A stretch of DNA of 64,000 nt from Pseudomonas sp. PA15(2017) (GCF_001945395.1 NZ_MSXV01000010.1:62001-126000); one strand, 5' to 3'; counted from the first letter of the stretch, positions 21,439 through 33,868 are shown. Program-made: numbers and translations. Notes: a model not told the origin generated them from the sequence alone.

Positions 21439-21459
21439 TGAGAATAATTCTTATTACGT
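21439..21459 (-). promoter_or_regulatory. Candidate Fur box
   Basis: TGAGAATAATTCTTATTACGT has three overlapping NATWAT-like hexamers around an AGAATAATTCTT palindrome, resembling the 19-bp Fur consensus. It lies in the short AT-rich stretch just upstream of the 75-residue gene. The match is imperfect. Confidence 0.45.
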
Positions 21460-21532
21460 TAATAGCAAGTATTAATCGCGCTTTTCGTCGAATGGTTGCC
21501 GCTACGCCTGGCTCGGAGATGTGACGGGCATG

Positions 21533-21558
21533 AAAAAGCCCGTCGCGGGGACGGGCTT
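21533..21558 (-). terminator. Rho-independent terminator of ispB
   Basis: Read leftward, AAGCCCGTC/GACGGGCTT forms a nine-base stem with a five-base loop followed by a T run (AAAAA on the plus strand at 21533-21537), 24 bases after the ispB stop. Confidence 0.8.
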
Positions 21559-21581
21559 CGGGTCATGCGGCTTTCGCTGAA

Positions 21582-22559
21582 TCAGTGCGTGCGCGCCACG
21601 GCGAAATGGCTCAGCTCGACCAGGGCGTTGCGGTAGGCGCTGGCGGGCAGCACTTCCAGGCAGGCGATGGCGCGTTCCGCGTATTCACGGGCCAGGTTGG
21701 CGGTGTAATCCAGGGCGCCTGCCGCCTGCACGGCTTCGCGGATGCTTTCCAGGTCTTCCAGGCCGCCTTTCTGAATGGCCTTGCGTACCAGAGCGGCCTG
21801 CTCGGCGCTGCCTTCACGCATGGTATAGATCAGCGGCAGGGTCGGCTTGCCCTCGGCCAGGTCGTCACCGACGTTCTTGCCCAGCGTGGCGGCGTCACCC
21901 TTGTAGTCGAGCAGGTCATCGACCAGCTGGAAGGCAACGCCCAGATGGTCACCGAACAGGCGCAGTGCCTCGTTCTGCTCGGCGCTCGCTTCGGCCAGGG
22001 CGGCGGCGCTCTGGGTCGAAGCCTCGAAGAGCATGGCAGTCTTGCCGCGGATGACTTCCATGTAGGTTTCCTCCGTGGTGCTGGCGTCGCGAATCTTCGA
22101 CAACTGCAGCACCTCGCCCTCGGCAATCACCCGGGTAGCCTTGGAGAGGATCTTCATCACCGGCATCGAGCCAAGCTCGACCATCATTTCGAACGAGCGC
22201 GAATAAAGGAAATCGCCGACCAACACGCTGGGCGCGTTGCCCCACTGCGCGTTGGCCGTGCTGCGGCCACGGCGCATGTCGGACATGTCGACCACATCGT
22301 CGTGCAGCAGGGTGGCGGTGTGCAGGAACTCGATGGTGGCAGCCAGCAGGCGCAGGCGCTCGTCGTTCAGACCCAGGGCCTTGCCACTGAGCAGAACCAA
22401 CAGCGGGCGCAGGCGCTTGCCGCCAGCGGAGATGATGTAGTCGCCGATCTTCTCGACCAGCGGGACGCGGGATACCAGTTGCTGACGGATAATGCCGTCA
22501 ACAGCGGTGAAATCATCCGCCACCACACTGTAAAAAGCCTGAGGTTGCATCAGCGACAT
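21582..22559 (-). CDS. ispB: All-trans polyprenyl (octaprenyl) diphosphate synthase
   Basis: The enzyme extends farnesyl diphosphate with isopentenyl diphosphate to give the ubiquinone side chain. The protein (325 aa) has both aspartate-rich motifs, LLHDDVVDMS (first) and LVDDLLDYKG (second), and the GGKRLRPLL substrate-binding segment. The exact chain length (C40 or C45) cannot be read from the sequence; pseudomonads make ubiquinone-9 or -8. It is divergent from rplU, the universal arrangement in this group. Confidence 0.94.
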   Translation of the reverse strand: MSLMQPQAFYSVVADDFTAVDGIIRQQLVSRVPLVEKIGDYIISAGGKRLRPLLVLLSGKALGLNDERLRLLAATIEFLHTATLLHDDVVDMSDMRRGRSTANAQWGNAPSVLVGDFLYSRSFEMMVELGSMPVMKILSKATRVIAEGEVLQLSKIRDASTTEETYMEVIRGKTAMLFEASTQSAAALAEASAEQNEALRLFGDHLGVAFQLVDDLLDYKGDAATLGKNVGDDLAEGKPTLPLIYTMREGSAEQAALVRKAIQKGGLEDLESIREAVQAAGALDYTANLAREYAERAIACLEVLPASAYRNALVELSHFAVARTH

Positions 22560-22656
22560 ATGCTCCTTTAGTAGGGACTATTGACGTTAATAGACCCTAT
22601 TGGCGCGGCATGCTAGGGGGCAGGGTGGGGGCTGTCAAGGCGATGGCAGGCGGCGC

Positions 22657-22685
22657 TTGCGCTGTCCCGGTGGCTTGCGTACAAT
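22657..22685 (+). promoter_or_regulatory. Sigma-70 type promoter of rplU-rpmA
   Basis: TTGCGC (22657-22662) and TACAAT (22680-22685) are separated by 17 bases. They lie 136 bases upstream of the rplU ATG, in the 262-base region shared with the divergent ispB. Confidence 0.6.
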
Positions 22686-22821
22686 CGCGCACCCTGAACT
22701 TCCCCCTGGGTATTTCCCTGCCTTACGCAATTGCAAGGGTGTCCATCCGGCCCCGAGCAGCCATGCCAGCCGATACTATTCCCATAAAGCGCTGGGTGAG
22801 CAGGATCAACGGAGATTTACC

Positions 22822-23133
22822 ATGTACGCAGTAATTGTTACTGGTGGCAAGCAATACAAAGTCACCGAAGGCGAATTCCTCAAGGTCGAGAAACTGGAGC
22901 TGGCCGCTGGCGAAGCGCTGACTTTCGACCGCGTGTTGCTGGTTGGCAACGGTGATGACGTCACCATCGGCGCTCCTGTCGTCGAAGGCGCCAAGGTATC
23001 GGCTGAAGTCGTTTCGCAAGGTCGTCACGATAAAGTCACCATCATCAAGTTCCGTCGTCGTAAGCACCACATGAAGCGTCAGGGCCACCGTCAGTGGTTC
23101 ACTGAGATCAAAATCACCGGTATTCAGGCCTGA
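22822..23133 (+). CDS. rplU: 50S ribosomal protein L21
   Basis: L21 binds 23S rRNA in the large subunit. The 103-residue protein starts [20 protein letters not shown] and contains the family signature region [16 protein letters not shown] near the C-terminus. GGAGA precedes the ATG. It is followed 38 bases later by rpmA. Confidence 0.98.
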   Translation: MYAVIVTGGKQYKVTEGEFLKVEKLELAAGEALTFDRVLLVGNGDDVTIGAPVVEGAKVSAEVVSQGRHDKVTIIKFRRRKHHMKRQGHRQWFTEIKITGIQA

Positions 23134-23171
23134 TTCATTTCGCTTGAACCCTTTATAGGAGTATTGAACTC

Positions 23172-23429
23172 ATGGCACACAAAAAAGCTGGCGGTAGTAC
23201 CCGCAACGGTCGCGACTCAGAAGCCAAACGCCTTGGCGTGAAGATGTATGGCGGCCAGAAAATCGTTCCTGGCAACATCATCGTGCGTCAGCGCGGCACC
23301 CAGTTCCACGCTGGTTACGGCGTTGGCATGGGCAAGGATCACACCCTGTTCGCCAAGATCGAAGGCGTGATCAAGTTCGAAGTAAAAGGTGCCTTCGGTC
23401 GCCGTTACGTAAGCGTCGTCGCGGCCTAA
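23172..23429 (+). CDS. rpmA: 50S ribosomal protein L27
   Basis: L27 (85 aa) reaches toward the peptidyl-transferase centre. The start [20 protein letters not shown] and the segment [15 protein letters not shown] are diagnostic. There is no cleavable N-terminal extension of the Firmicutes kind. It forms an operon with rplU and ends at a strong terminator. Confidence 0.98.
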   Translation: MAHKKAGGSTRNGRDSEAKRLGVKMYGGQKIVPGNIIVRQRGTQFHAGYGVGMGKDHTLFAKIEGVIKFEVKGAFGRRYVSVVAA

Positions 23430-23444
23430 TCGCGAAGTTGCTGG

Positions 23445-23474
23445 AAAAGCCCCGTCCTGCGACGGGGCTTTTTT
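23445..23474 (+). terminator. Rho-independent terminator of rplU-rpmA
   Basis: AAAAGCCCCGTC pairs with GACGGGGCTTTT around CTGC and runs into T6, 15 bases after the rpmA stop. Confidence 0.92.
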
Positions 23475-23614
23475 GTTTCTGTATCCTGTTGCGCTCGCTT
23501 CGTCCGATTCGAATGCCGCACGCGCACCGTGTGGGTTCTTGCCAAACTGTCCTGGGTTGACGCGGGTGGTTTCAGGGCAATTTCGCAAGCACCCGGTGTT
23601 TCCTGTTTCAGTGA

Positions 23615-24865
<1,251 letters not shown>

Positions 24866-24876
24866 TGGGACGACAG

Positions 24877-24901
24877 ACGCCGCTTTTTAGCGGCGTTTTT
24901 G
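24877..24901 (+). terminator. Rho-independent terminator of obg
   Basis: CGCCGCT/AGCGGCG with loop TTTTA is followed by TTTTT, 12 bases after the obg stop. Confidence 0.85.
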
Positions 24902-24965
24902 TAGGTTTGGCCGTTGCTGCTGGTGATGGCTTGCGAAAATGTGCTTCTGGCTGGGGTTGGAAAAC

Positions 24966-26084
24966 ATGCGTGACAAGGTGAGTGGTGCGCAGCGCTGGGT
25001 AGTGAAGATCGGCAGTGCCTTGCTGACCGCCGATGGCAAGGGGCTGGATCGCGGCGCCATGGCGGTGTGGGTCGAGCAGATGGTGGCGCTGCGGGCGCAG
25101 GGCGTCGAGCTGGTGCTGGTATCGTCCGGCGCGGTGGCGGCGGGGATGAGCCGCCTTGGCTGGACGGCGCGGCCGAGCGCCATCCACGAGCTGCAGGCGG
25201 CTGCGGCGATCGGCCAGATGGGCCTGGTGCAGGCCTGGGAGTCGAGCTTCGGCGAGCATGGTCGGCGCACCGCGCAGATCCTGCTCACTCACGATGACCT
25301 GTCAGACCGCAAGCGTTACCTGAATGCGCGCAGCACCCTGCGTACCCTGGTCGAGCTCGACGTGGTGCCGGTGATCAACGAGAACGACACCGTGGTCACC
25401 GACGGTATCCGTTTCGGCGACAACGACACTCTGGCCGCGCTGGTGGCCAATCTGGTCGAGGCGGATCTGCTGGTGATCCTCACCGACCGTGACGGCATGT
25501 TCGATGCCGATCCGCGCAACAACCCTGACGCCCAGCTGATTCACGAAGCGCGCGCTGACGATCCGGCTCTGGATGCGGTGGCCGGTGGTGTGGGTGGCGC
25601 GCTTGGTCGCGGTGGCATGCAGACCAAACTGCGCGCAGCGCGCCTGGCGGCCCGTTCCGGGGCACACACGGTGATCGTTGGTGGCGCCATCGAGCAGGTG
25701 CTGGCGCGCCTCAAGGCGGGTGAGCTGCTCGGCACCCTGCTGGTGCCCGAGCGCGGCATGCTGGCAGCGCGCAAGCAATGGCTGGCCGGCCACCTGCAGA
25801 CCCGCGGCACCCTGGTGCTGGACGATGGTGCGGTGAAGGCGCTGGTTTCCGATCGCAAGAGCCTGCTGCCGGTCGGCGTCAAGGCCGTGCAAGGCAGCTT
25901 CCGTCGCGGCGAAATGGTGGTCTGCGTGGCGGCGGATGGTCGAGAAGTGGCCCGCGGTCTGGTCAACTACAGTGCCCTGGAGGCGCAGAAGATCATCGGT
26001 CGTCCGTCGGACGAGATCGAGCGACTGCTCGGTTACGTCGACGAGCCGGAGCTGGTGCACCGCGATAATCTGATTCTGGTTTAG
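24966..26084 (+). CDS. proB: Glutamate 5-kinase
   Basis: ProB phosphorylates L-glutamate in the first step of proline synthesis. The protein (372 aa) has an amino-acid kinase domain ([10 protein letters not shown] at the start, [31 protein letters not shown]) and a C-terminal PUA domain (from about residue 275, [13 protein letters not shown]). The ATG at 24966 gives the usual length; the frame is open nine codons upstream without a better site. GGTTGGAAAAC upstream is a weak ribosome site. Confidence 0.95.
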   Translation: MRDKVSGAQRWVVKIGSALLTADGKGLDRGAMAVWVEQMVALRAQGVELVLVSSGAVAAGMSRLGWTARPSAIHELQAAAAIGQMGLVQAWESSFGEHGRRTAQILLTHDDLSDRKRYLNARSTLRTLVELDVVPVINENDTVVTDGIRFGDNDTLAALVANLVEADLLVILTDRDGMFDADPRNNPDAQLIHEARADDPALDAVAGGVGGALGRGGMQTKLRAARLAARSGAHTVIVGGAIEQVLARLKAGELLGTLLVPERGMLAARKQWLAGHLQTRGTLVLDDGAVKALVSDRKSLLPVGVKAVQGSFRRGEMVVCVAADGREVARGLVNYSALEAQKIIGRPSDEIERLLGYVDEPELVHRDNLILV

Positions 26085-26157
26085 GGGCCGCTGCAGGCTG
26101 CAGGCTGCAAGCGAAAAGCGAAGAGCGGTTCTGTCGGTATCCATCGAAGGGGGGCGT

Positions 26158-26616
26158 ATGAAGGCAAGATGGCTGGGCTTGCTGTGTCTTTTGCCGCTGT
26201 GGGTGTCTGCCGAGGAAATCGGCCAGGTCTCCACGGTATTCAAGTGGCTCGGCCCGAACGACAAGATCGTCGTCGAGGCCTTCGACGATCCCAAGGTGGC
26301 AGGCGTGACCTGCTACCTGTCGCGCGCCAAGACCGGTGGCGTGAAGGGCGGCCTCGGCCTGGCCGAAGACCGCGCCGAAGCCTCGATCGCCTGCCGCCAG
26401 GTCGGGCCGATCAGCTTTGCCGGCGACCTGAAGGATGGCGAGGAAGTATTCCGCGAGCGTACCTCGCTGGTGTTCAAGACCATGCAGGTCGTGCGCTTCT
26501 TCGATCGGAAGCGCAACACCCTGGTTTACCTCGTATACAGCGACCGCATCATCGAGGGCAGCCCACAGAATGCGGTGACAGCCATCCCGATTCTGCCCTG
26601 GCCGCAGGGTAACTGA
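26158..26616 (+). CDS. creA: CreA family periplasmic protein
   Basis: The protein (152 aa) has a signal peptide (residues 1-18, ending VSA) and matches the CreA family: [26 protein letters not shown] with the [13 protein letters not shown] segment and the second cysteine in [10 protein letters not shown], likely a disulfide pair. Its function is unknown despite the name. An ATG at 26158 is preceded by AGGGGGGCGT. It follows proB by 73 bases. Confidence 0.9.
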   Translation: MKARWLGLLCLLPLWVSAEEIGQVSTVFKWLGPNDKIVVEAFDDPKVAGVTCYLSRAKTGGVKGGLGLAEDRAEASIACRQVGPISFAGDLKDGEEVFRERTSLVFKTMQVVRFFDRKRNTLVYLVYSDRIIEGSPQNAVTAIPILPWPQGN

Positions 26617-26842
26617 GGCGGCGGTCGCTGTTCGGGCAGGCTCGTCAGTGGGGCTGCTTCGCTGTGCCTGGGCAATTCGGGAAGCGTATTTGTGTGGCTC
26701 CGCTGGTTTGATGTCGCCTTTGCAGCTTTGTGAAGCCTGTAGGCGTTCAGGCAGACTGGCTCGTGTGTGGATTGTCGGCTGGGGCATCAGTGCTCGCGCG
26801 GAGAAGGGTTGATGCGAAGGCCGGTACTTTTCTCCGGGCAAT

Positions 26843-26870
26843 AAAAAACCGGCCCTGGGGCCGGTTTTTC
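26843..26870. terminator. Bidirectional terminator between creA and rpsT
   Basis: AAAAACCGGCCC pairs with GGGCCGGTTTTT around a short loop, so T runs exist in both directions. It lies 15 bases after the leftward rpsT stop, and some 226 bases after creA; the rest of that gap holds nothing I can identify. Confidence 0.88.
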
Positions 26871-26884
26871 ATGAAGCGGTACGC

Positions 26885-27160
26885 TTAGGCAGCAGCTTGG
26901 CTGAGTGCCTTGACGTGACCGTTCAGGCGGCTCTTGTGGCGAGCGGCCTTGTTCTTGTGGATGATGCCCTTGTCGGCCATACGGTCGATGACAGGCACAG
27001 CCAGCGTGTAAGCAGCTTGTGCTTTCTCGTGGTCCTTGGCGTCGATAGCCTTGACTACGTTCTTGATGTAGGTACGAACCATGGAGCGCAGGCTGGCGTT
27101 ATGGCTACGACGCTTCTCAGCCTGTTTTGCGCGTTTTTTGGCAGAAGGTGTATTGGCCAC
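26885..27160 (-). CDS. rpsT: 30S ribosomal protein S20
   Basis: S20 (91 aa) binds 16S rRNA early in small-subunit assembly. The start [20 protein letters not shown] and the end [17 protein letters not shown] are characteristic. GTG at 27160 is chosen because mature S20 begins at the alanine after it and GAGGAG lies about 8 bases upstream; a TTG two codons earlier is less likely. As is usual, it is divergent from murJ. Confidence 0.96.
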   Translation of the reverse strand: MANTPSAKKRAKQAEKRRSHNASLRSMVRTYIKNVVKAIDAKDHEKAQAAYTLAVPVIDRMADKGIIHKNKAARHKSRLNGHVKALSQAAA

Positions 27161-27420
27161 CGTCAAGCTCCTCGAAAACTATGGGGTTACTGACAAATAA
27201 GGCCGCGAATCATGAAGGCGAGCGCGGCACTTGTCAAGGTCGATACTGCGTCAGTCGTCGCAGGGCGGATAACACGAAGGATGCTTTATCGCGCCAGCGA
27301 TTCTACACTCCCGGCCGCACTGGCGCCTTCGCACCTTCACGGGCTGGCGCGGTCTGTTGCTGGCGCGTGACGCGCGCGCCGAAAACGATCCAGTAAACGC
27401 CGATTGAGCATCCCTGCCGA

Positions 27421-28965
27421 ATGAATCTTCTCAAGTCGCTGGCCGCGGTCAGTTCCATCACCATGTTGTCGCGGGTTCTGGGTTTCGTGCGCGACACCAT
27501 CATGGCCCGGATCTTCGGTGCGGGTATCGCCTCGGATGCCTTCGTGGTGGCCTTCAAACTGCCCAACCTGCTGCGCCGCATCTTCGCCGAGGGGGCGTTC
27601 TCCCAGGCCTTCGTGCCGATCCTGGCAGAATACAAGACGCAGAAGGGCGAGGAGGCGACGCGTACCTTCGTCGCCTACGTGGCCGGACAGCTGACGCTGA
27701 TCCTGGCGCTGGTGACCCTGCTCGGCGTACTGGCTGCGCCCTGGATCGTCTGGGCCTCGGCGCCGGGTTTCAGCGATAACCCGGAGCGCTTCGAGCTGAC
27801 CAGCGATCTGCTGCGGGTGACCTTTCCTTATATTCTGCTGATCTCCCTGTCGTCCTTCGCCAGCGCGCTGCTCAATACCTGGAACCGTTTTGCAGTACCG
27901 GCTTTCGTGCCGACCCTGCTCAACGTCAGCATGATCATCTTCGCGCTGTTCCTGACCCCGTATTTCGACCCGCCGATCATGGCCATGGGCTGGGCGGTGC
28001 TGGTTGGCGGCCTGTTGCAGCTGCTCTATCAATTGCCGCACCTGCGCAAGATCGGCCTGCTGGTGCTGCCGCGCCTGAACCTGCGCGACAGTGGCGTGTG
28101 GCGTGTGCTGCGGCAGATGGGCCCGGCGATTCTCGGCGTATCGGTGGCGCAGATCTCGCTGATCATCAACACCATCTTCGCCTCCTTTCTGGTCGCAGGC
28201 TCCGTGTCATGGATGTACTACGCCGACCGTCTGATGGAACTGCCGTCCGGCGTTCTGGGGGTCGCCCTGGGCACCATTCTGCTGCCATCGCTGGCCAAGA
28301 CTCATGCCGCCGAGGACCCGGCCGCCTACTCGAAACTGCTCGACTGGGGGCTACGCCTGTGCGTCCTGTTGGCGCTGCCCTGCGCCCTGGCGCTGGCGCT
28401 GCTGGCCGAGCCGCTGGTGGTGTCGCTGTTCCAGTACGGTAACTTCACTGCCACCGACGCCGAGATGACTCAGCGTGCCTTGCTGGCCTATTCACTGGGG
28501 CTGTTGGGCATGCTGCTGGTCAAGGTGCTGGCGCCGGCCTTCTATGCGCGCCAGGACATTCGCACGCCAGTACGCATCGCCATGTTCACCCTGCTGATGA
28601 CCCAGGTGATGAACGTGCTGTTCATCTTCGTCATCCCCTTGGCCCATGCCGGCCTTGCCCTGTCCATCGGCCTGGCTGCCTGCCTGAATGCCGGGATGCT
28701 GTTCTGGAAGCTGCGCGCCCGCGGTTTCTACCAGCCGCAACCGGGTTGGGGGATGTTCGCCAGCAAGCTGCTGGCGGCGCTGCTGGTGATGATCGTGGTG
28801 CTGACCGGCATGCTCTGGCTGATGCCGGCGTGGAGCGACGGCAACATGCTGGCTCGCCTGCTGCGCCTGGGCGCGTTGGTGGCCGCTGGTGCGCTGAGCT
28901 ATTTCGCGGTGCTGGGCATCCTTGGTTTCCGCCTGCGCGACTTCTCCCGGCGCTCGGTGGCCTGA
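27421..28965 (+). CDS. murJ: Lipid II flippase MurJ
   Basis: MurJ moves lipid II across the inner membrane for peptidoglycan synthesis. The protein (514 aa) has about 14 hydrophobic helices, and the N-terminal [19 protein letters not shown] with the conserved arginines of helix 1. The [13 protein letters not shown] motif is diagnostic. It starts at ATG 27421. Downstream is ribF, the normal gammaproteobacterial order rpsT-murJ-ribF-ileS-lspA. Confidence 0.95.
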   Translation: MNLLKSLAAVSSITMLSRVLGFVRDTIMARIFGAGIASDAFVVAFKLPNLLRRIFAEGAFSQAFVPILAEYKTQKGEEATRTFVAYVAGQLTLILALVTLLGVLAAPWIVWASAPGFSDNPERFELTSDLLRVTFPYILLISLSSFASALLNTWNRFAVPAFVPTLLNVSMIIFALFLTPYFDPPIMAMGWAVLVGGLLQLLYQLPHLRKIGLLVLPRLNLRDSGVWRVLRQMGPAILGVSVAQISLIINTIFASFLVAGSVSWMYYADRLMELPSGVLGVALGTILLPSLAKTHAAEDPAAYSKLLDWGLRLCVLLALPCALALALLAEPLVVSLFQYGNFTATDAEMTQRALLAYSLGLLGMLLVKVLAPAFYARQDIRTPVRIAMFTLLMTQVMNVLFIFVIPLAHAGLALSIGLAACLNAGMLFWKLRARGFYQPQPGWGMFASKLLAALLVMIVVLTGMLWLMPAWSDGNMLARLLRLGALVAAGALSYFAVLGILGFRLRDFSRRSVA

Positions 28966-29071
28966 GCCGCCGCCGTGTTGACGACCGGCGCCTGTAACAG
29001 AGCGCCGTATCCGCTACCCGGCGCCAGCCGCTGTGCGTATAATTGGCCACTTTGTGAGCAAGAAGCGCGTT

Positions 29072-30022
29072 ATGCAGCTGGTTCGAGGCCTTCATAATCT
29101 GCGGCCCCAGCATCGGGGCTGTGTCGCCACCATCGGTAATTTCGACGGCGTTCACCGTGGCCACCAGGCGATTCTGGCGCGTTTGCGTGAGCGTGCGGCA
29201 GAGCTGGGCGTGCCGAGCTGCGTAGTGCTGTTCGAGCCGCAGCCGCGTGAATACTTCGACCCCGAAGGCGCGCCGGCACGTCTCAGCCGCCTGCGTGACA
29301 AGCTCGCCCTGCTGGCTGCCGAAGGCGTCGACCGGGTGCTGTGCCTGACCTTCAACCCGCGTTTGCGTGAGTTGAGCGCCGCTGAGTTCGTGCAGCACGT
29401 GCTGGTCGACGGGCTCGGCGTGCTGCATCTGGAGGTGGGCGACGATTTTCGTTTCGGTTGCGACCGCGCCGGTGACTTCGCCTTTCTGGCCGAGGCCGCG
29501 CAGCGTGAAGGCTTCAGCGTTGAAGCGGCCAAGACCGTGGTGATCGACGGGCAGCGGGTGAGCAGCACGCGAGTACGCGAGGCCCTGGCCAGCGGTGACT
29601 TCACCGTCGCCGAAGGCATGCTCGGCCGGCCCTTCCGCATCGTCGGGCGAGTGCTGCATGGCCAGAAACTGGGCCGTCAGCTCAATGCACCGACCGCCAA
29701 CGTGCAGCTCAAACGCAAGCGTGCACCGCTGACCGGGGTGTATCTGGTCAGCGTCGAGATAGATGGCCAGCCATGGCCGGGCGTCGCCAACATTGGTGTG
29801 CGCCCCAGCGTGGCCGGTGACGGAAGCGCCCACCTCGAGGTGCACCTGCTGGATTTTGCCGGTGACCTGTATGGCCGGCGTTTGACGGTGGCTTTCCACC
29901 ACAAGCTGCGCGATGAGCAGCGTTTCGCCTCGCTCGAGGCATTGAAGACGGCCATTGCGGCCGACATTGCCGCTGCCCGCGACCATTGGCAGCGCCAACC
30001 GCTGATGAAGAGCCCGACATGA
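29072..30022 (+). CDS. ribF: Bifunctional riboflavin kinase/FAD synthetase
   Basis: RibF makes FMN and FAD. The protein (316 aa) has an N-terminal nucleotidyltransferase domain ([17 protein letters not shown], with the HxGH motif) and a C-terminal flavokinase domain ([13 protein letters not shown], the T-x-N motif, then [11 protein letters not shown] and PSVAGDG). The ATG at 29072 has the family N-terminus [10 protein letters not shown]. Its stop codon overlaps the ileS start (ATGA), so the two are translationally coupled. Confidence 0.95.
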   Translation: MQLVRGLHNLRPQHRGCVATIGNFDGVHRGHQAILARLRERAAELGVPSCVVLFEPQPREYFDPEGAPARLSRLRDKLALLAAEGVDRVLCLTFNPRLRELSAAEFVQHVLVDGLGVLHLEVGDDFRFGCDRAGDFAFLAEAAQREGFSVEAAKTVVIDGQRVSSTRVREALASGDFTVAEGMLGRPFRIVGRVLHGQKLGRQLNAPTANVQLKRKRAPLTGVYLVSVEIDGQPWPGVANIGVRPSVAGDGSAHLEVHLLDFAGDLYGRRLTVAFHHKLRDEQRFASLEALKTAIAADIAAARDHWQRQPLMKSPT

Positions 30023-32853
30023 CCGATTACAAAGCCACGCTGAACCTGCCCGATACTCCCTTCCCGATGAAGGCTGGCCTGCCGCAACGCGAGCCGCAGA
30101 CCCTGCAGCGCTGGATTGATATTGGTCTGTACGAAAAGCTGCGCAAGGCCGGTGAAGGCCGCCCGAAATTCGTGCTGCACGACGGCCCGCCCTATGCCAA
30201 CGGCAGCATCCATATCGGTCACGCGCTGAACAAGATCCTCAAGGACATCATCACCCGTTCCAAGACCCTGGCCGGCTATGACGCGCCGTATGTGCCGGGT
30301 TGGGATTGCCATGGCCTGCCGATCGAGCACAAGGTCGAGACCACCTTTGGCAAGAACCAGCCGGCCGACCTGACCCGCGAGCGTTGCCGCACTTACGCGG
30401 CCGAGCAGGTCGAGGAGCAGAAGGCCAACTTCATTCGCCTCGGTGTGCTGGGTGACTGGAACAATCCGTACCTGACCATGAATTTCGCCAACGAGGCCGG
30501 CGAGATCCGCGCCCTGGCAGAAATGGTCAAGAACGGCTTCGTGTTCAAGGGCCTCAAGCCGGTCAACTTCTGCTTCGACTGTGGCTCGGCCCTGGCCGAG
30601 GCCGAGGTCGAGTACCAGGACAAGAAGTCCGAAGCCATCGACGTGGCGTTCCCGGTCGAGGAAGCCGACAAGCTGGCCGCCGCCTTCGGTCTGGCCAGCC
30701 TGAGCAAGCCGACCGCCATCGTCATCTGGACCACCACGCCGTGGACCATTCCGGCCAACCAGGCACTGAACGTGCACCCGGAATTCACCTACGCGCTGGT
30801 GGACGTGGGCGATCGCCTGCTGCTGCTCGCCGAGGAAATGGTCGAGAGCTGCCTGCAGCGCTTCGGCCTCGAAGGCCAGGTCGTCGCCACCGCCCAGGGC
30901 TCGGCGCTGGAACTGATCAACTTCCGTCATCCGTTCTATGACCGCCTGTCGCCGCTGTACCTGGCCGAGTACGTCGAGCTGGGCGCCGGTACCGGTGTCG
31001 TCCACTCCGCGCCGGCCTACGGCGAGGACGACTTCCAGAGCTGCAAACGCTACGGCATGAGCAACGACGAAATCCTCAACCCGGTGCAGAGCAACGGCGT
31101 GTACGTCGACTCGCTGCCGTTCTTCGGCGGCCAGTTCATCTGGAAGGCCACGCCGGCCATCGTCGCCAAGCTCGAAGAAGTGGGGGCGCTGCTCAAGCAC
31201 GCCACCATCAGCCACAGCTACATGCACTGCTGGCGCCACAAGACGCCGTTGATCTACCGCGCCACCGCGCAGTGGTTCGTTGGCATGGATAGCAAACCGA
31301 AGGAGGGCGGCACCCTGCGTGAGCGCTCCCTGGCAGCCATCGAAGACACCAAGTTCGTTCCGGCCTGGGGGCAGGCGCGCCTGCACAGCATGATCGCCGG
31401 GCGTCCGGACTGGTGCATCTCGCGTCAGCGCAACTGGGGCGTGCCGATCCCGTTCTTCACCCATAAGGAGAGCGGCGAGCTGCACCCGCGCACCGTCGAG
31501 CTGATGGAAGAAGTCGCCAAGCGCGTCGAGCAAGAGGGCATCGAAGCCTGGTTCAAGCTGGACGCCGCCGAGCTGCTCGGTGCCGAAGCCGACCAGTACG
31601 ACAAGAGCCGCGACACCCTGGACGTGTGGTTCGACTCCGGCACCACCCACTGGCACGTGCTGCGCGGCTCCCATGCCGAGCTGGCGCACACCAGCGGCCC
31701 GGTTGCCGATCTGTACCTGGAAGGCTCCGACCAGCACCGCGGCTGGTTCCATTCCTCGCTGCTGACCGGCTGCGCCATCGATGGCCATGCACCGTACAAG
31801 GAGCTGCTGACCCACGGCTTCACCGTCGACGAGCAGGGCCGCAAGCAGTCCAAATCCCTCGGCAATGTGGTCGCGCCGCAGAAGGTCATCGACAGCATGG
31901 GCGCCGACATCCTGCGCCTGTGGGTCGCCTCCACCGACTACTCTGGCGAGATGGCGGTTTCCGACCAGATCCTGCAGCGCAGCGCCGATGCCTACCGGCG
32001 CATCCGCAACACCGCGCGCTTCATGCTGGCCAACCTCAATGGCTTCAATCCCGCCACCGACCTGCTGCCGGCCGAGCAGATGCTCGATCTGGATCGCTGG
32101 GCCGTCGATGCCGCTGCGCGCCTGCAGGACGAGCTGACCGAGGCCTACGGTGAGTACCGTTTCTGGAACGTGTATTCCAAGGTGCACAACTTCTGCGTGC
32201 AGGAGCTGGGCGGCTTCTACCTGGACATCATCAAGGACCGTCAGTACACCACCGCGCCGGACAGCGTTGCCCGCCGTTCCTGCCAGAGCGCGCTGTTCCA
32301 CATCTGCGAGGCGCTGGTGCGCTGGATCGCCCCGGTGCTGGCTTTCACCGCCGAGGAAATCTGGCAATTCCTGCCGGGCGAGCGCGCCGAGTCAGTGATG
32401 CTGGCAACCTGGTACGAGAACCTGGCCCGCCTGCCGGAAAGCTTCGAACTGGACAACGCCTATTGGGAGCGCGTCATGGCGGTCAAGGGCGCGGTCAACA
32501 AGGAGTTGGAAAACCTGCGCGCGAGCAAGGCCATCGGTGCCAGCCTGCAGGCCGAAGTCACGCTGTTCGGTGACGACGCCCTGCGTTATGACCTGGCCAA
32601 GCTCGGTGACGAACTGCGCTTCGCGCTGATCACCTCCGCTGCCGCCACCGCACCGCTGAGCGATGCACCGGCCGATGCCGTGGTCACCGAGGTCGAAGGC
32701 CTGAAGCTGAAGATCGTCAAGTCTGCCCACGCCAAGTGCGGCCGTTGCTGGCACCTGCGCGCCGATGTCGGTACGCACGCCGAGCATCCGGAACTTTGCG
32801 GCCGCTGCATCAGCAACATCGAAGGTTCGGGCGAGGTGCGCCACCATGCGTAA
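30019..32853 (+). CDS. ileS: Isoleucyl-tRNA synthetase
   Basis: The enzyme (944 aa) charges tRNA-Ile. It is a class I synthetase with HIGH at residues 65-68 and a KMSKS-loop variant KQSKS. The CP1 editing domain is present ([16 protein letters not shown] region). The C-terminus carries a zinc site (CGRCWHLR...CGRC), typical of the bacterial type that is sensitive to mupirocin; sensitivity is inference. It overlaps ribF by 4 bases and precedes lspA by 30 bases. Confidence 0.97.
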   Translation: MTDYKATLNLPDTPFPMKAGLPQREPQTLQRWIDIGLYEKLRKAGEGRPKFVLHDGPPYANGSIHIGHALNKILKDIITRSKTLAGYDAPYVPGWDCHGLPIEHKVETTFGKNQPADLTRERCRTYAAEQVEEQKANFIRLGVLGDWNNPYLTMNFANEAGEIRALAEMVKNGFVFKGLKPVNFCFDCGSALAEAEVEYQDKKSEAIDVAFPVEEADKLAAAFGLASLSKPTAIVIWTTTPWTIPANQALNVHPEFTYALVDVGDRLLLLAEEMVESCLQRFGLEGQVVATAQGSALELINFRHPFYDRLSPLYLAEYVELGAGTGVVHSAPAYGEDDFQSCKRYGMSNDEILNPVQSNGVYVDSLPFFGGQFIWKATPAIVAKLEEVGALLKHATISHSYMHCWRHKTPLIYRATAQWFVGMDSKPKEGGTLRERSLAAIEDTKFVPAWGQARLHSMIAGRPDWCISRQRNWGVPIPFFTHKESGELHPRTVELMEEVAKRVEQEGIEAWFKLDAAELLGAEADQYDKSRDTLDVWFDSGTTHWHVLRGSHAELAHTSGPVADLYLEGSDQHRGWFHSSLLTGCAIDGHAPYKELLTHGFTVDEQGRKQSKSLGNVVAPQKVIDSMGADILRLWVASTDYSGEMAVSDQILQRSADAYRRIRNTARFMLANLNGFNPATDLLPAEQMLDLDRWAVDAAARLQDELTEAYGEYRFWNVYSKVHNFCVQELGGFYLDIIKDRQYTTAPDSVARRSCQSALFHICEALVRWIAPVLAFTAEEIWQFLPGERAESVMLATWYENLARLPESFELDNAYWERVMAVKGAVNKELENLRASKAIGASLQAEVTLFGDDALRYDLAKLGDELRFALITSAAATAPLSDAPADAVVTEVEGLKLKIVKSAHAKCGRCWHLRADVGTHAEHPELCGRCISNIEGSGEVRHHA

Positions 32854-32883
32854 GGCTTTTGTCCGCTGCCTGGAGATGCAGCC

Positions 32884-33390
32884 ATGAGCGCGCGTTTCGG
32901 CAAACTCGGCTGGGTGTGGCTCAGCATCGTGGTGTTTGTGGTCGATCAGGTCACCAAGTACTGGTTCGACAACAACCTGCAGATGTACGAGCGCATCACC
33001 GTCATTCCCGACTACTTCAGCTGGACGCTGGCCTACAACACCGGCGCTGCCTTCAGCTTCCTGGCCGGCGCGTCCGGCTGGCAGCGCTGGCTGTTCACCC
33101 TGATCGCCGTGGTGGTCAGCGTGATTTTGGTGGTGTGGATGAAGCGCCTGAAGTCCGACGAAACCTGGCTGGCCGTCGGCCTGGCCCTGGTGCTCGGCGG
33201 CGCCCTGGGCAACCTGGTGGACCGCGTGGTGTTCGGCCACGTCGTCGACTTCATCCTGGTGCACTGGGAGAACCGCTGGTACTTCCCGGCCTTCAACCTG
33301 GCCGACAGCGCGATCACCGTCGGTGCCGTGTTGCTGGCGCTGGACATGTTCAAGAGCAAGAAGCCTGAAGAAGAGGTGGCACGTGACTGA
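32884..33390 (+). CDS. lspA: Lipoprotein signal peptidase
   Basis: LspA cleaves prolipoproteins at the inner membrane. The protein (168 aa) has four membrane helices and both catalytic aspartate motifs, NLVDRVVFGHVVDF and NLADSAITVG. It is needed for the lipoproteins HrcJ and HrpT of the secretion system further on, as for all others. The end overlaps fkpB by 8 bases. Confidence 0.96.
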   Translation: MSARFGKLGWVWLSIVVFVVDQVTKYWFDNNLQMYERITVIPDYFSWTLAYNTGAAFSFLAGASGWQRWLFTLIAVVVSVILVVWMKRLKSDETWLAVGLALVLGGALGNLVDRVVFGHVVDFILVHWENRWYFPAFNLADSAITVGAVLLALDMFKSKKPEEEVARD

Positions 33391-33820
33391 CGTACGTATC
33401 GGCCCGGACCGGCAGGTGACCCTGCATTTCGCGCTGAAGCTGGATAACGGCGATGTGGTCGACAGCACCGAAGGCAAAGCTCCGGCCACCTTCAAGGTCG
33501 GCGACGGTAACCTGCTACCGGGGTTCGAGGCGGCCCTGTATGGCTTCAAGGCCGGCGACAAGCGCAGCCTGGCCGTCGAGCCCGAGCAGGGCTTCGGCCA
33601 GCACAACCCGCAAAACGTGCAGGTGATGCCGCGCTCCCAGTTTCAGGACATGGAGTTGTCGGAAGGGCTGCTGGTGATCTTCAACGACGCCGCCAATACC
33701 GAGCTGCCAGGCGTGGTCAAGGCGTTCGACGACACCCAGGTGACCATCGATTTCAACCACCCGCTGGCCGGCAAGACGCTGACCTTCGATGTCGAGATCA
33801 TTGAGGTCAAAGCCGTCTAG
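33383..33820 (+). CDS. fkpB: FKBP-type peptidyl-prolyl isomerase FkpB (SlpA)
   Basis: The protein (145 aa) is an SlyD-like FKBP: VTLHFALKLDNGDVVDSTEG, then GDGNLLPGFEAALYGFKAGDKR, and an insert-in-flap chaperone part. The start is GTG at 33383 with GAGG upstream; there is no in-frame ATG that preserves the N-terminus. The usual next gene is ispH, but here a toxin-antitoxin pair intervenes. Confidence 0.94.
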   Translation: MTDVRIGPDRQVTLHFALKLDNGDVVDSTEGKAPATFKVGDGNLLPGFEAALYGFKAGDKRSLAVEPEQGFGQHNPQNVQVMPRSQFQDMELSEGLLVIFNDAANTELPGVVKAFDDTQVTIDFNHPLAGKTLTFDVEIIEVKAV

Positions 33821-33868
33821 GCAGTGTAGGATGAGGGCCTTGTCGCCCGCTAAAACGGAGGCCGCACC

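Noticed and set aside
29677..32367. 896-codon open frame on the minus strand across ileS
   Set aside because: Antisense shadow of ileS, which has intact HIGH and KMSKS-type motifs.
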